This document shows, in pieces, positions 33,124 through 43,557 of a stretch of 64,000 nucleotides of DNA. The stretch is from Bradyrhizobium sp. ISRA464 (GTDB lineage Bacteria > Pseudomonadota > Alphaproteobacteria > Rhizobiales > Xanthobacteraceae). Both the position numbers and the translations under genes were made by a program. Under the pieces are notes generated by a model, which saw only the letters and a list, made by a program, of their open reading frames with translations, was not told the origin of the DNA and made no database searches. Where the stretch lies: contig NZ_CP094526.1 in assembly GCF_029910095.1 (NCBI RefSeq), forward strand, positions 1,240,001 through 1,304,000, given 5' to 3'. Every line of letters starts with the position of its first letter. Positions within the stretch are counted from its first letter, which is position 1.

Positions 33124-36100
33124 TTAGTGGGCGACCAGCGCCGCGGTTCGCTTCGCCGGCTGCCTGACCGACTTCGCTGCCGCAGGCCGTGCGGGGGTGG
33201 CGTCCCAGCCGCCGGGCGGGGTCAGCACATTGACCGCGTCGCTGGGCTGCTGCTCGGCGGTGAAGGTCTGGATCGCGAGCTTCGCCGCCGCCAGCGACTG
33301 TGGGTCCAGCCGCTTGGCGATGTCGTCGCGCTTGTGGCCGGCGTCGGCGTCACCCTGCGCGGCGGCCAGGCTGAACCATTTGAAGGATTCGGCAAGGTTC
33401 TGTTCGACGCCGATGCCGCGGGCATAGAGGATGCCGAGGTTGAACTGGCTGTCGGCAACGCCGCGATCGGCGGCCTTGCGGAACCACTGCGCCGCGCTCT
33501 TGTAGTCGGCGCCCTTGCCGCCGCCGTCGGCGTCGAGCACGGCGAGATTATGCATCGCCTTGGCGTTGCCGCGCTCGGCGGCCTGCACATAATAGCGCCG
33601 CGCCATATCGACGTCGCGCTTCACGCTGAGGCCCTTCTCGTAGAAGGTGCCGAGCCGGAAGATCGCCGGCACCAGGCCGGCCTGCGCCGCGCGGCCATAC
33701 CATTTGGCGGCTTCGTCGAGATTGGCGGCGACGCCCTTGCCCTCGGCATAGCGCACGCCGACCTCGTAGGCCGCGGCCGGATCGCCCTTCATCGCGGCGG
33801 CACGCAGCGCCGGTCCGCCGATCGCGTCAGGCAGCTTCTCGCCCGCCGGAATCTGGATCGTGCCGAGCTTGCCGGGAATAGCCGACGGCGCCGAGGTCGC
33901 CGGAATCGTGCCGGTGACGTCGTTATTGACCGGCGGCGGCGCCACTGGAGCAGCGGCCGGGGCTGGCGCGGGAGACGAAGGGATCGTCACCTGCGCGCTG
34001 TCGAGCGTGTTCGGCGCGGAGCTGTTGTTGGACTGCCGGTCGAGCGGGGTCGGCGAGGTCATCGACGGCCCGGAAGCCGCCGATGGCGCGGCGGGCGCCG
34101 GTGGGGCGAGGTTTTGAGGGGGCCGCTGCACCGGGGCTGCGGCCGGCTCGCTGCTTTCCATCGCAGGCAGCTGCGGCGCCGAGCCGGTGTCGAGCAGGTT
34201 CATCGCGATCTTGAAAGTGCCGAGCACGATCACGACCACGCTCGCACCGACCAGCAGCGAGCGGATCTTGGAGGTGATGGTCGACGGCTGGCCTTCGGGC
34301 GAGCCGGCCTTGATCGCGGCCTTGGCCTTCTCGGCCTTGTCAGCCTTCTCCTTGGCCTTCGCTGCAGCCTTGCTGGCGGCGCGCGCCGCCTTCTCGTTGA
34401 CCGGCTGAGCGGCGGCAGCCTGCGCGGCGCGGCGCGCGGCGGCGATGAAGCTCGATGTCGAGACCGGCTCCTTCTTGCCGGCGGGAAGATCTCTGATCGC
34501 GCTTTCGGACGCGGCGATCCGCTCCGACGGCGACGACATGCGCCCCGCAGGACGCGTGCCCGGCTCGAGCGGATGATCCGGCGGCAGTTCGGGCGCGATC
34601 GCGGCGCGCGCCGCATGCGGCTCGAGGATCTCGCTGATGGCGCGCGGCGGGGTCGGCGGCAGCGGTGGCGGCGTGGCTGCGGCCTGGGGCTCGGCGGCGT
34701 GGAAGTCGCGCGGCGCGGCGGCGAAGTGCTCCTGCGCGAGGGCAGGATTGGGCAGCTCGGGCTTGTACTGTTCAGGCTTGGGCTGCGCGACCGGCTGCGG
34801 CACCGCCGCCCGCGGTTCGGCCACAGCGGGCGCCGGCGGCGCGGTGCGAACCGTGCGCAAATCGTTCTCGATCATCGCCAGGCGATCAACGACATGACCG
34901 AGCGTGCTGTGGACCGTCTCCAGCGAATCCTGAGTGCGGCGATCGGTCTCCGCCTGGCTGAAGCGGATGTCGGACAGCTCGCGCTTCATCATGTCGACGA
35001 TGCCGCTGTCCATCGTCGGCTGCGGGGCGGACGTGGCGCTGAAGTTGCGGGTGGCGTCGGCGAGCGAGGCGATGTGGGCGTGCTGGGCCTCGAGGTGCCG
35101 CATGATGTCATGCAGCCCTTCCTCGACCCGGCCGAGATTGCCGGTGCGCTGATCGGCGGCTTCGAGACGCTCGAGCAGATACGACACGCGCTGTTCGAGA
35201 TGGGCGAAGGCCGATGCGCTGTCGTTGCCGACCTGCAAGCGGTCGATCCGCTCCGACAGGGCGCGCACCGCATTCTCGATCGCGTCGCTATTGTCGTGAC
35301 CGGCCGGCCGTTCGCGGCCTTCCAGCGTCGTGGCCAGCGCGGCGATCCGTTGTTCGAGCATCGCGAAGGCATCGCCCTGACCGTCGGCGCGCGACATCTG
35401 CGAGAGCTGGTCGACCTTCGCCGACAGCGCGTGGACGTCCTCGGAGAGCCGCAGCAGCGCGTCGTTGGAGGCGACGTTGGAGACGATGGCGCGCAGCGCC
35501 GCAATTGCGCCCTCGAGCTGATGCACCGTCGACGGATCGTCGTTGGCGCGCAGGATCATGTCGAGCTTGGCGCCGAGATTGCGGATCGCTTCGTCGTAGC
35601 CGGTGAGCTGCTCGGCCGGGGTCAGCGTGCGCAGCACCTCGCGGATCTCGGACAGGGCACGCTCGATACCGGCGATCGCCTGGCCGTTACCGTTGTTGCT
35701 TTCGAGCCGGATCTCGTCGATCCTGCGGTGCAGCGAGCGGATCTCGTTCTCGATCGATTCGATCGCCCGGCGCGGCATCGCCTCGGTGATGGCCTGGCGG
35801 ATTTCCGCAAGCTCGCCACGGAAGGCAGCGATCGATTGCTCGATATGATCGGGACGCTGCAGCGCCTCGATCTGGCTCGTGATCTTGAGCAGGTGCCGCT
35901 CGAGCGAAGAGAAGTCCGGTCCGCTGGGCGCGGCCTGCGGCGGCGCATTGCGTGGCGGCGTCTGCGCGGGCGCGGGAGCGTCGAGCTCGTTCTGACGCGC
36001 GGCGATCTCCGCGATCGCGGAATCGAACGAGGCCGGGCTCAGCGGCGGCGAGGGGCGATAGATCTGCGCGGCGGCACGCTCGACCGCCTCAGCCTGGCGC

Positions 36101-36522
36101 TGCCGCTCCTGCTGCGGGCGGTCAGGCATCTGCGGCTCGCGGGCCGGTTGCGGCCTGGAAATCTGTGAGAGGCGAGCATCGAGGCGCGAAATGGCGTCGT
36201 TCAATTGCCGGGCGACGGCCGGCTGGCCGCGCGGCACCTCGGCGCGCACGGCCTCGCCGCGCGACACGGGCCTCGCAATCTGTTCGATCTGGCGGGTGAT
36301 CGCGTCCAGCCGCTGGTGGATGTCGGCGACCTCGCGGCTCTCCCGGCTCGGCATCGGCGGCCGTTGCTCGTAGGACGCGCGCCAATCCGGCGGCGTTGCA
36401 TCGCCGACGGTTGAATTCAGCCAGTCGTTCAGCGACATGCCGGCGCGGCGCGCTGCCGCCTCCGCCCTCTCGCGGACGGAGGGATCGATGCCGTCAACAC
36501 TCCACGATACGCGCGAATTCAT
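33124..36522 (-). CDS. PodJ-like polar localization factor with SEL1 repeats
   Basis: A 1132-aa protein built like alphaproteobacterial PodJ. The N-terminal region up to about 750 is cytoplasmic, rich in Ala/Glu/Arg/Gln heptads (coiled coil, with many LEQRIAAL-type segments) and a Pro-rich stretch. One transmembrane helix is at about 757-778 (LLVGASVVVIVLGTFKIAMN). After a Ser/Pro linker come SEL1/TPR repeats (about 905-1075, YAEGKGVAANLDEAAKWYGR and relatives). PodJ scaffolds polar proteins for cell division and development. The ATG at 36522 (MNSRVSWSVDG) starts the conserved N-terminus. Confidence 0.8.
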   Translation of the reverse strand: MNSRVSWSVDGIDPSVRERAEAAARRAGMSLNDWLNSTVGDATPPDWRASYEQRPPMPSRESREVADIHQRLDAITRQIEQIARPVSRGEAVRAEVPRGQPAVARQLNDAISRLDARLSQISRPQPAREPQMPDRPQQERQRQAEAVERAAAQIYRPSPPLSPASFDSAIAEIAARQNELDAPAPAQTPPRNAPPQAAPSGPDFSSLERHLLKITSQIEALQRPDHIEQSIAAFRGELAEIRQAITEAMPRRAIESIENEIRSLHRRIDEIRLESNNGNGQAIAGIERALSEIREVLRTLTPAEQLTGYDEAIRNLGAKLDMILRANDDPSTVHQLEGAIAALRAIVSNVASNDALLRLSEDVHALSAKVDQLSQMSRADGQGDAFAMLEQRIAALATTLEGRERPAGHDNSDAIENAVRALSERIDRLQVGNDSASAFAHLEQRVSYLLERLEAADQRTGNLGRVEEGLHDIMRHLEAQHAHIASLADATRNFSATSAPQPTMDSGIVDMMKRELSDIRFSQAETDRRTQDSLETVHSTLGHVVDRLAMIENDLRTVRTAPPAPAVAEPRAAVPQPVAQPKPEQYKPELPNPALAQEHFAAAPRDFHAAEPQAAATPPPLPPTPPRAISEILEPHAARAAIAPELPPDHPLEPGTRPAGRMSSPSERIAASESAIRDLPAGKKEPVSTSSFIAAARRAAQAAAAQPVNEKAARAASKAAAKAKEKADKAEKAKAAIKAGSPEGQPSTITSKIRSLLVGASVVVIVLGTFKIAMNLLDTGSAPQLPAMESSEPAAAPVQRPPQNLAPPAPAAPSAASGPSMTSPTPLDRQSNNSSAPNTLDSAQVTIPSSPAPAPAAAPVAPPPVNNDVTGTIPATSAPSAIPGKLGTIQIPAGEKLPDAIGGPALRAAAMKGDPAAAYEVGVRYAEGKGVAANLDEAAKWYGRAAQAGLVPAIFRLGTFYEKGLSVKRDVDMARRYYVQAAERGNAKAMHNLAVLDADGGGKGADYKSAAQWFRKAADRGVADSQFNLGILYARGIGVEQNLAESFKWFSLAAAQGDADAGHKRDDIAKRLDPQSLAAAKLAIQTFTAEQQPSDAVNVLTPPGGWDATPARPAAAKSVRQPAKRTAALVAH

Positions 36523-36724
36523 GATTCCGTCCGGTCCCGACTCCGGCGCCACACCCTGCGCCCACAGCCTCCCCGCGCATTCCGGTTAAGAGACAATCGA
36601 ATTCTGCGCGGGTCGTCTGCCTCAGCTGCCGACTTTTTCCCGTCACGGTAAATAACGGGTTAAGGAATGGGGCTAACGAACCTTAAAGTTCGGGAATCGC
36701 GGAACCAGTTGCGCCGGATCAGGA

Positions 36725-36830
36725 CAGCGGAGCGGTTTCGAGCGAGGCAGATACCGGCTCGCGTGAAGAAAGCGGGTCAAACAAAAAAACTTGAAGATCG
36801 GTTCTGATTCAATCAGAGCCAATCTCGGCC
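36725..36830. repeat. Dispersed repeat R2, copy C, doubling as padR terminator
   Basis: Core ATACCGGCTCGCGTGAAGAA, then a terminal hairpin at 36795-36825 (two 15-base arms around one C, two mismatched positions). It abuts the 3' end of the minus-strand padR gene, and on that strand the hairpin is followed by TCAAGTTTTTTTG, as in an intrinsic terminator. The gap 36523-36831 holds otherwise only the 5' region of the podJ-like gene. Confidence 0.8.
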
Positions 36831-36831
36831 G

Positions 36832-37419
36832 TCAGCCGCCGCTTTCGCGCTTGCTGTCGTCGAGCTGCAGCACCTTGCCGCGACCAGCGATCGCGGACAG
36901 CGCGTCGAGAGCTTCCTCGCACCATTCCACCACCACGCGCTCGTGCCGCATCCCGATGCGCAAGCCGAGCATCTTGCCAAGATCGGCCGGCGGCGCGCTG
37001 CCGTCGGGAAAGCGCTTGTTGAGCAGGCGTTCGTAGCGCTCATAGCGGTCGCGGTGATGCTCGAGCCGCGCCATCAAATCGGCACGCAGCGGCTCGATGT
37101 CGACGCTGTCCAGCGCATAGAGCCGGACCAGCAGGTCATCCTTGATCGACGGCGGCACGCTCGGCCGCGCCGCCCAGTGCTTCAGCGCCGCGCGGCCCTC
37201 CGGCGTCAGGGTGTAGACCAGCTTGTTGGGCTTGCCCGATTGCACCACCTCGCGGCCCTGGACATGACCCTTGTCGCGCAGCCGGGACAGCTCGCGATAG
37301 ATCTGCTGGTGGTCGGCCTTCCAGAAGAAGCCGATCGAGGCATCGAACGTCTTGGCGAGCTCATAGCCCGTCATCGGACGTTCCGTGAGGCATGCGAGGA
37401 TTGCGTCACCGAGCGCCAA
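36832..37419 (-). CDS. PadR family transcriptional regulator
   Basis: A 195-aa PadR regulator: N-terminal winged helix (about 1-85, ILACLTERPMTGYELAKTFD, KADHQQIYRELSRLRDKGHV) and a C-terminal helical Vir_act_alpha_C dimerisation domain with many Arg/Glu. I chose the TTG at 37419 because GGAGG (complement of 37426-37430) sits at the right distance; the longer frame is not domain-like. It is divergent from the SnoaL-like gene and the beta-oxidation genes beyond it, with repeated GCATATGCG sites between. Confidence 0.85.
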   Translation of the reverse strand: MALGDAILACLTERPMTGYELAKTFDASIGFFWKADHQQIYRELSRLRDKGHVQGREVVQSGKPNKLVYTLTPEGRAALKHWAARPSVPPSIKDDLLVRLYALDSVDIEPLRADLMARLEHHRDRYERYERLLNKRFPDGSAPPADLGKMLGLRIGMRHERVVVEWCEEALDALSAIAGRGKVLQLDDSKRESGG

Positions 37420-37463
37420 CGCCCACCTCCATCTCAGTTCCCAGACCGCATTCTGAAGTTCGC

Positions 37464-37510
37464 TTGACTTTATGCATTGTTGTGCATATGCGTCAATATG
37501 CATATGCGGA
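37464..37510 (+). promoter_or_regulatory. Candidate PadR operator and promoter
   Basis: A TTGACT -35-like box is at 37464-37469. GCATATGCG occurs twice as an exact direct repeat (37484-37492 and 37500-37508), 16 bp apart, next to TATGCAT at 37471-37477. The sites lie in the space between divergent padR and the SnoaL-like gene, as expected for an autoregulated PadR. Confidence 0.5.
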
Positions 37511-37574
37511 TCCTCTAGCCTTTATGAGGCGCGGATCGATCTTCAGGCTCCTAACCCACCGCAGGAGACGTCCG

Positions 37575-37991
37575 ATGAAGAGACCGGGCCTCGACAAGTG
37601 GTACGCCTACATGAAGTCCCACGACACATCGGCGCTATGGGACCTCCTGCATCCCGACGCGGTGTTCGAAAGCCCGGTGGTGCACACGCCGCAGCGCGGC
37701 CGCGACATCACCTTCAAATATCTGACCAGCGCCGCCAAGGTGCTCGCCGGCCCGACTTTCAGATATCTCGGAGAATGGACCAACGAGACCGGCGCCGTGC
37801 TCGAATTCGAGAACGAGATCGACGGCATCAGGATCAACGGCGTCGATATCATCAGCTTCGATGCCGACGGCCGGATTACGCATTTCAAGGTGATGGTGCG
37901 CCCGCTCAAGGCCATCAACATGCTGCATCGGCTGATGGGAGACGAGCTGATGAAGCAGGGCGGCGCAACGTCGCAAGCTCAGTCTCAATAG
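37575..37991 (+). CDS. SnoaL/NTF2-like domain protein
   Basis: A 138-aa cone-shaped NTF2-like protein (SnoaL family). The sequence starts MKRPGLDKWYAYMKSHDTSA, with LLHPDAVFESPVVHTPQRGR and the C-terminal FDADGRITHFKVMVRPLKA typical of the fold. Members are small-molecule isomerases, hydratases or binding proteins. The ATG has GGAGAC just upstream. It probably shares a promoter region with padR and precedes the beta-oxidation genes by about 100 bp, so a link to acyl-CoA metabolism is plausible but unproven. Confidence 0.8.
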   Translation: MKRPGLDKWYAYMKSHDTSALWDLLHPDAVFESPVVHTPQRGRDITFKYLTSAAKVLAGPTFRYLGEWTNETGAVLEFENEIDGIRINGVDIISFDADGRITHFKVMVRPLKAINMLHRLMGDELMKQGGATSQAQSQ

Positions 37992-38087
37992 TGTCACTGC
38001 CGCGGACCTCCGGAAGCGGATAAGGTCCATTCAAGGGAACCCCAGGAAAAAGCTGCGCTGCCAATGCCAGCCAGCCGGGAGAACATC

Positions 38088-39878
38088 ATGCCGACTTACA
38101 AAGCCCCCGTCGAAGACGTCAGCTTCCTGCTCAACGACGTCTTCCAGATCGATCGCTACGACAATCTTCCGGGCTTCACCGATGCGTCGGCCGATGTGCG
38201 TGAAGCGATCCTCGGCGAGGCCGCGAAGCTCAGCGAGGAGGTGCTGCAGCCGTTGAACCGCACCGGCGATCTCGAAGGCTGCAAGCGCAATGATGACGGC
38301 AGCGTCACCACGCCGAAGGGCTTCAAGGATGCGTTCAAGCAGGTCGCCGAAGGCGGCTGGCTCGGGCTCTCGGCGCCATCAGAATATGGCGGGCAGGGCC
38401 TGCCGGTGGTGCTCAGCCAGGCGGTCAACGAATTCCAGATCTCCGCCAACATGGCGTTCTCGATGTATGGCGGGCTGACCATGGGCGCGACCGCGGCGCT
38501 GCTGGTGCATGGCACCCCGGAGCAGAAGAAGACCTACGTGCCGAAGATGGTTGCGGGTGAGTGGACCGGCACCATGAACCTGACCGAGCCGCATTGCGGC
38601 ACTGACCTCGGTCTCCTGCGTACCAAGGCCGTGCGGCAGGCCGACGGCAGCTTCAAGATTTCCGGCACCAAGATCTTCATCTCCGCCGGCGAGCACGACC
38701 TCGCCGAGAACATCATCCATCTTGTGCTGGCGCGCATCGAAGGCGCGCCGGCCGGCATCAAGGGAGTCTCGCTCTTTGTCGTTCCCAAGGTGCTGGTCAA
38801 CGCCGATGGCTCGCTGGGTGCGCGCAACGGCGTCAGTTGCGGCTCGATCGAGCACAAGATGGGCATTCACGGCAATTCCACCTGCGTGATGAACTACGAC
38901 AGCGCCACCGGCTGGCTGATCGGTGAAGAGAACAAGGGCATGCAGGGCATGTTCGTGATGATGAACGAGGCTCGCCTCGGCGTCGCCGTGCAGGGCCTCG
39001 CGCAGTCCGAAGTCGCCTATCAGAACGCGGTCGCCTATGCGCGCGAGCGCCTGCAGGGCCGTTCGCTGACGGGACCGAAGGCGCCGGACAAGCCGGCCGA
39101 TCCGATCATCGTGCATCCCGACGTGCGCCGCGTGCTGCTCTCGATCCGCGCCTTCAACGAAGGAGCGCGCGCGATGGTGATCTGGACCGCGCTGAAGAGC
39201 GACGTCGCCCACCGCTCCAACGATCCGAAGGATCGCCAGGAGGCGGACGATCACATGGGCCTGATGACGCCGGTGCTGAAGGGCGTGCTCACCGATACCG
39301 GCTTCGCCAACACGGTTGCCGCCCAGCAGGTGTTCGGCGGCCATGGCTACATCGCCGAGCACGGCATGGAGCAGTTCGTGCGTGATGCGCGCATAGCCAT
39401 GATCTATGAGGGCGCCAATGGCATCCAGGCGCTCGATCTGGTCGGCCGCAAGCTGCCCCGCGACGGCGGCCGCGCCGCGATGGCATTCTTCGGCGAGGTT
39501 GGGGCCCACGCCAAGGAGCATGGCGGCGACGAGGCGATGAAGCCGTTCATCACCCCGCTCTCCACCGCGCTCGGCCATCTGCAGCAGGCGACCGGCTGGC
39601 TGATGCAGAACGCGCTGACCAAGCCCGACAATGCCGGCGCCGCTGCGACCGATTACATGAAATTGTTCGGCCTCGTAGCGCTCGCTTATATGTGGGCGAA
39701 GATGGCCAAGGTGGCGCAGGACAAGATCGCGGCCGGCGCCGCGACGCCGCACCTGACCACCAAGCTCGTGACCGGACGCTTCTTCATGGAGAAGCTGCTG
39801 CCGGAGACCGCCGTGCACCTGGCGCGCATCCAGAGCGGCAGTGCGACCACAATGGAACTGGCCGCGGAAGCGTTCTGA
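38088..39878 (+). CDS. Acyl-CoA dehydrogenase with C-terminal extension
   Basis: A 596-aa FAD-dependent acyl-CoA dehydrogenase that catalyses the first step of beta-oxidation. Domain order is N-terminal helical, middle beta (MNLTEPHCGTDLG, FISAGEHDL), and C-terminal helical with the catalytic Glu in YEGANGIQALDLVGRKL, then an extra C-terminal domain of the long bacterial ACAD type. The ATG at 38088 (MPTYKAP) has GGGAG 4-5 bp upstream. It is first in a run with thiolase and the FadB/FadJ-type enzyme; the gap to the thiolase is 73 bp. Confidence 0.93.
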   Translation: MPTYKAPVEDVSFLLNDVFQIDRYDNLPGFTDASADVREAILGEAAKLSEEVLQPLNRTGDLEGCKRNDDGSVTTPKGFKDAFKQVAEGGWLGLSAPSEYGGQGLPVVLSQAVNEFQISANMAFSMYGGLTMGATAALLVHGTPEQKKTYVPKMVAGEWTGTMNLTEPHCGTDLGLLRTKAVRQADGSFKISGTKIFISAGEHDLAENIIHLVLARIEGAPAGIKGVSLFVVPKVLVNADGSLGARNGVSCGSIEHKMGIHGNSTCVMNYDSATGWLIGEENKGMQGMFVMMNEARLGVAVQGLAQSEVAYQNAVAYARERLQGRSLTGPKAPDKPADPIIVHPDVRRVLLSIRAFNEGARAMVIWTALKSDVAHRSNDPKDRQEADDHMGLMTPVLKGVLTDTGFANTVAAQQVFGGHGYIAEHGMEQFVRDARIAMIYEGANGIQALDLVGRKLPRDGGRAAMAFFGEVGAHAKEHGGDEAMKPFITPLSTALGHLQQATGWLMQNALTKPDNAGAAATDYMKLFGLVALAYMWAKMAKVAQDKIAAGAATPHLTTKLVTGRFFMEKLLPETAVHLARIQSGSATTMELAAEAF

Positions 39879-39951
39879 AAATTGTCGCCGCCCCGCTCGC
39901 GGCGGCGCTCCGTTTTGTTATATATTATGATCCTCATATAAGGAGGGCGTC

Positions 39952-41160
39952 ATGCCTGAGGCATATATCTACGATCACGTTCGCACCCCGCGCGGCCGCG
40001 GCAAGCCCGATGGCGCGCTTCACGAGGTCACCGCGCTGGCGCTCGCCACGGTGCCGCTGAAGGCGCTGAAGCAACGCAACAACCTTCCCGAGGACAGTGT
40101 CGACGACGTCGTGCTCGGCGTGGTCGATCCGGTCGGCGAGGCGGGCTCCGACATCGCGCGTTTCGCCGCGCTGAACGCCGGCCTTGGTGAAAAGGTGCCG
40201 GGCGTGCAGATCAGCCGCTTCTGCGCCTCCGGTCTCGACGCCGTGAATTTTGCGGCAGCCCAGATCATGAGCGGACAACATGAGCTGGTGATCGGCGGCG
40301 GCGCGGAATCGATGAGCCGCGTCGGCATCGGTGCCTCCGGCGGAGCCTGGCCGATGGATCCCTCGATGGCGGTGCCGGCCTATTTCATGCCGCAGGGTGT
40401 CTCGGCCGATCTGATCGCGACCAAATACGGATTTTCGCGCGATGATGTCGACGCCTACGCCGTGCAGAGCCAGCAGCGCGCGGCCAAGGCCTGGGACGAG
40501 GGCCGCTTCAAGAATTCGGTGGTGCCGGTCAAGGACGTCAACGGGCTGACCATCCTCGCCAAGGACGAGCACATGCGTCCCTCGACGACGATGCAGTCGC
40601 TCGCGCAACTGCAGCCGTCATTTGCGGCGGTGGCGGCGATGGCCGGCTTCGACGCGGTGGCGGTGCAGTCGCACCCCGAGGTCGAGAAGGTCAACTACGT
40701 GCACCATGCCGGCAACTCGTCCGGCATCGTCGACGGCGCCGGCGCGGTGCTGCTCGGCAGCAGGGAGGCGGGCACCAAGCACGGCCTGAAGCCGCGTGCG
40801 AAGATCCGCGCCTTCGCCAATATCGGCTCGGAGCCGGCGATGATGCTGACCGGTCCGGTCGACGTCACCGAAAAGCTGTTCGCGCGCTCCGGCATGACAA
40901 AGTCGGACATCGACCTGTTCGAGCTCAACGAGGCCTTTGCCTCGGTGGTGCTGCGCTACATCCAAGCCTTCGACATCGACAATGCCAAGATCAACGTCAA
41001 TGGCGGCGCGATCGCGCTCGGCCATCCGCTGGGCGCGACCGGCGCGATGATCCTCGGCACCGTGCTCGACGAACTCGAGCGCACCAACAAGGAGACGGCG
41101 CTGGTGACGCTGTGCATCGGCGGCGGCATGGGCACCGCCACCATCATCGAGCGCGTCTGA
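39952..41160 (+). CDS. Acetyl-CoA C-acyltransferase (thiolase)
   Basis: A 402-aa thiolase that cleaves 3-ketoacyl-CoA to acetyl-CoA and a shortened acyl-CoA. The nucleophilic Cys is in [12 protein letters not shown], the His in GHPLGATGA and the second Cys in [10 protein letters not shown]. Length and motifs are complete. AGGAGG lies just before the ATG. It is 19 bp upstream of the FadB/FadJ-type gene and forms the beta-oxidation complex with it (inference from layout; FadA-like role). Confidence 0.94.
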   Translation: MPEAYIYDHVRTPRGRGKPDGALHEVTALALATVPLKALKQRNNLPEDSVDDVVLGVVDPVGEAGSDIARFAALNAGLGEKVPGVQISRFCASGLDAVNFAAAQIMSGQHELVIGGGAESMSRVGIGASGGAWPMDPSMAVPAYFMPQGVSADLIATKYGFSRDDVDAYAVQSQQRAAKAWDEGRFKNSVVPVKDVNGLTILAKDEHMRPSTTMQSLAQLQPSFAAVAAMAGFDAVAVQSHPEVEKVNYVHHAGNSSGIVDGAGAVLLGSREAGTKHGLKPRAKIRAFANIGSEPAMMLTGPVDVTEKLFARSGMTKSDIDLFELNEAFASVVLRYIQAFDIDNAKINVNGGAIALGHPLGATGAMILGTVLDELERTNKETALVTLCIGGGMGTATIIERV

Positions 41161-41179
41161 GGCGAGGGGAGCGAACAAC

Positions 41180-43405
41180 ATGGCTTACAAGAATTTCAAG
41201 TTCGAAACCGACGCCGACGGCATTGCGCTCGTCACCTGGGATATTCCGGGGCGCTCGATGAATGTGCTCGACGAGACCTCGATTCTGGAGATCGAGGAGA
41301 TCGTCAAGCAGACCACGAATGATCCCGCGATCAAGGGCATCGTCACCACCTCGGCCAAGGAGGCGTTCTGCGCCGGCGCCGATCTTTCGATGCTCGAGGG
41401 CATGAGCCGCACCTATTCCGATCTCCTGAAGGAGAAGGGCGAGGAAGCCGCCAACCAGGTGCTGTTCGACCAGAGCCGTCGCTTCTCGCAGGCGTTCCGC
41501 TCGATCGAGATCTCGGGCAAGCCGTGGGTCGCCGCGATCAATGGCCTGGCGCTCGGCGGCGGCTTCGAGATCACGCTGTCCTGCCACTACCGGGTTGCGG
41601 CGGAGAATCCGAAGACGCGGCTCGGCCTGCCCGAGATCAAGGTCGGTCTGTTCCCCGGCGCCGGCGGCACCCAGCGCGTGCCGCGCATCGTGCCGCCGCA
41701 GGACGCGATGACGCTGTTGCTGAAGGGCGAGGCGGTCAATCTCGCCCGCGCCAAGGCACTCAATTTGATTCACGCCATCGTTCCCGCGTCCGACCTGATC
41801 AAGGCCGCGAAGGACTGGATCAAGGGCGGCGGCAAGGCGGTCGCGCCGTGGGACGAGAAAGGCTTCAAGCTGCCCGGCGGTCCGGTGTTCTCGAAGGCCG
41901 GCATGCAGATGTTCCCGGCCGGCAACGCGATCTACCGCCGCGAGACCTACGACAACTATCCGGCCGCGCGCGCCATCATGAGCTGCGTCTATGAAGGCCT
42001 GCAGCTGCCGATCGACGCCGCGTTGCGCGTCGAATCACGCTACTTCGCCAAGATCCTGCGCTCGAACGAAGCGGCCGCGATGATCCGCTCGCTGTTCCTG
42101 TCGATGCAGGAATTGAACAAGGGCGCGCGGCGTCCGGCCGGCGTGCCGCCGACCAAGGTGAAGAAGCTCGCCGTGATTGGCGCCGGCTTCATGGGAGCCA
42201 GCGTCGGCTATGTCTCGGCGCAGGCCGGCATCGACGTGGTGCTGGTCGATCGCGACCAGGAGAGCGCCGACAAGGGCAAGGCCCACGCCAAGACCGTGAT
42301 CGACGGGCAGGTTGCCAAGGGACGCATGAAGCAGGAGGCGGGCGACGCCGTCCTGTCGCGCATCACCGCAACGGCTGATTACAACGCGATCAAGGAGTGC
42401 GACCTCGTCATCGAGGCCGTGTTCGAGGACCGCAAGGTCAAGGCGGACACCTTCGCCAAGGCGCAGCCGCTGTTGAAGGAAGGCGCGATCTTCGCCTCCA
42501 ACACCTCGACCCTGCCGATCAACTCGCTGGCGGAGGAGTTCAAGGACCAGGGCCGCTTCCTCGGCATCCATTTCTTCTCGCCGGTCGAGAAGATGATGCT
42601 GGTCGAGATTATCCTGGGCAAGAACACCGGCGATGTCGCGCTGGCGACCGCGCTCGACTATGTGCGCGCGATCGGCAAGACCCCGATCGTGGTCAACGAC
42701 TCGAGAGGCTTCTTCGCCAATCGCTGCGTGATGCGATACATCGCGGAAGGCAACGAGATGCTGCTCGAAGGTGTGCCGCCGGCGATGATCGAGAACACCG
42801 CCAAGATGGCCGGCATGCCGGTCGGCCCGCTGTCGCTGCAGGACGAGGTCGCGCTCGATCTCGGCCTGAAGATCACCAAGGCGACCGAAGCCGATCTCGG
42901 CCCCAACGCGGTCAACCAGGCGCAGAAGAAGCTGATGGTCGAGATGGTCGAGAAGCAGGGCCGCTTGGGCCGCAAGAACGGCAAGGGCTTCTACGACTAT
43001 CCCGAGAAGGGCAAGGGCCAGAAATGCCTGTGGCCCGGGCTCGCCGGTCTGCAGCCGAAGCATCTCGACCCCGACACGCTCGACGTCGAGGAGCTGAAGC
43101 AGCGCTTCCTGGTGGCGCAGGCGGTGGAGGCCGCGCGCACCGTCGAGGACCGCGTCATCACCGACATGCGCGAAGCCGATGTCGGCTCGATCCTCGGTTT
43201 CGGCTTCGCGCCGTTCACCGGCGGCACGCTGTCCTATATCGACTTCATGGGCACCAGGAAGTTCGTCGAGCTGTGCCACACATTCGAGAAGAAGTACGGC
43301 TCGCGCTTCACGCCGCCCAAGCTGCTCGAGGAAATGGCCGCCAAGGGCGAGACCTTCTACGGCCGCTTCCCGCCGAAGAAGCCGGCCGCGCAGGCCGCGG
43401 AGTAA
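41180..43405 (+). CDS. Bifunctional enoyl-CoA hydratase/3-hydroxyacyl-CoA dehydrogenase
   Basis: A 741-aa FadB/FadJ-type enzyme. The N-terminal crotonase domain (about 1-200) contains [20 protein letters not shown] and [17 protein letters not shown]. The NAD-binding domain starts at about 328 with [20 protein letters not shown], and the two C-terminal dehydrogenase domains include [15 protein letters not shown] and [10 protein letters not shown]. It hydrates enoyl-CoA and oxidises the product to 3-ketoacyl-CoA. It is the last gene of the beta-oxidation run; an R1 element follows the stop. Confidence 0.94.
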   Translation: MAYKNFKFETDADGIALVTWDIPGRSMNVLDETSILEIEEIVKQTTNDPAIKGIVTTSAKEAFCAGADLSMLEGMSRTYSDLLKEKGEEAANQVLFDQSRRFSQAFRSIEISGKPWVAAINGLALGGGFEITLSCHYRVAAENPKTRLGLPEIKVGLFPGAGGTQRVPRIVPPQDAMTLLLKGEAVNLARAKALNLIHAIVPASDLIKAAKDWIKGGGKAVAPWDEKGFKLPGGPVFSKAGMQMFPAGNAIYRRETYDNYPAARAIMSCVYEGLQLPIDAALRVESRYFAKILRSNEAAAMIRSLFLSMQELNKGARRPAGVPPTKVKKLAVIGAGFMGASVGYVSAQAGIDVVLVDRDQESADKGKAHAKTVIDGQVAKGRMKQEAGDAVLSRITATADYNAIKECDLVIEAVFEDRKVKADTFAKAQPLLKEGAIFASNTSTLPINSLAEEFKDQGRFLGIHFFSPVEKMMLVEIILGKNTGDVALATALDYVRAIGKTPIVVNDSRGFFANRCVMRYIAEGNEMLLEGVPPAMIENTAKMAGMPVGPLSLQDEVALDLGLKITKATEADLGPNAVNQAQKKLMVEMVEKQGRLGRKNGKGFYDYPEKGKGQKCLWPGLAGLQPKHLDPDTLDVEELKQRFLVAQAVEAARTVEDRVITDMREADVGSILGFGFAPFTGGTLSYIDFMGTRKFVELCHTFEKKYGSRFTPPKLLEEMAAKGETFYGRFPPKKPAAQAAE

Positions 43406-43418
43406 TCGCACGGCGTTG

Positions 43419-43547
43419 CTCACCTCCCCTTGAAAAGGGGAGGTCGCTTTGCTCGCGAGAGCAAAGCGGGTGGGGATCTTCTCTCCACATCCGCCGGTGC
43501 CTGTGGCTGGACCCCCATCCCGACCTTCCCCCTTTCAGGGGGAAGGA
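43419..43547. repeat. Palindromic element R1, intergenic copy after the beta-oxidation genes
   Basis: Left hairpin CTCCCCTTGAAAAGGGGAG, then an inner inverted repeat GCTTTGCTC..GAGCAAAGC with GGGTGGGG, and the right end CTTCCCCCTTTCAGGGGGAAG. It is close to the helicase copy in its end hairpins (CCCCTTGAAAAGGGG vs CCCCCTGAAAGGGGG). Confidence 0.78.
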
Positions 43548-43557
43548 GAAGGGCTTC

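Noticed and set aside
33127..36168. A 1013-codon open frame antisense to the podJ-like gene
   Set aside because: It is Arg/Gly-rich, has no domain, and mirrors the third-position GC bias of the sense gene, which is a complete, domain-bearing protein.
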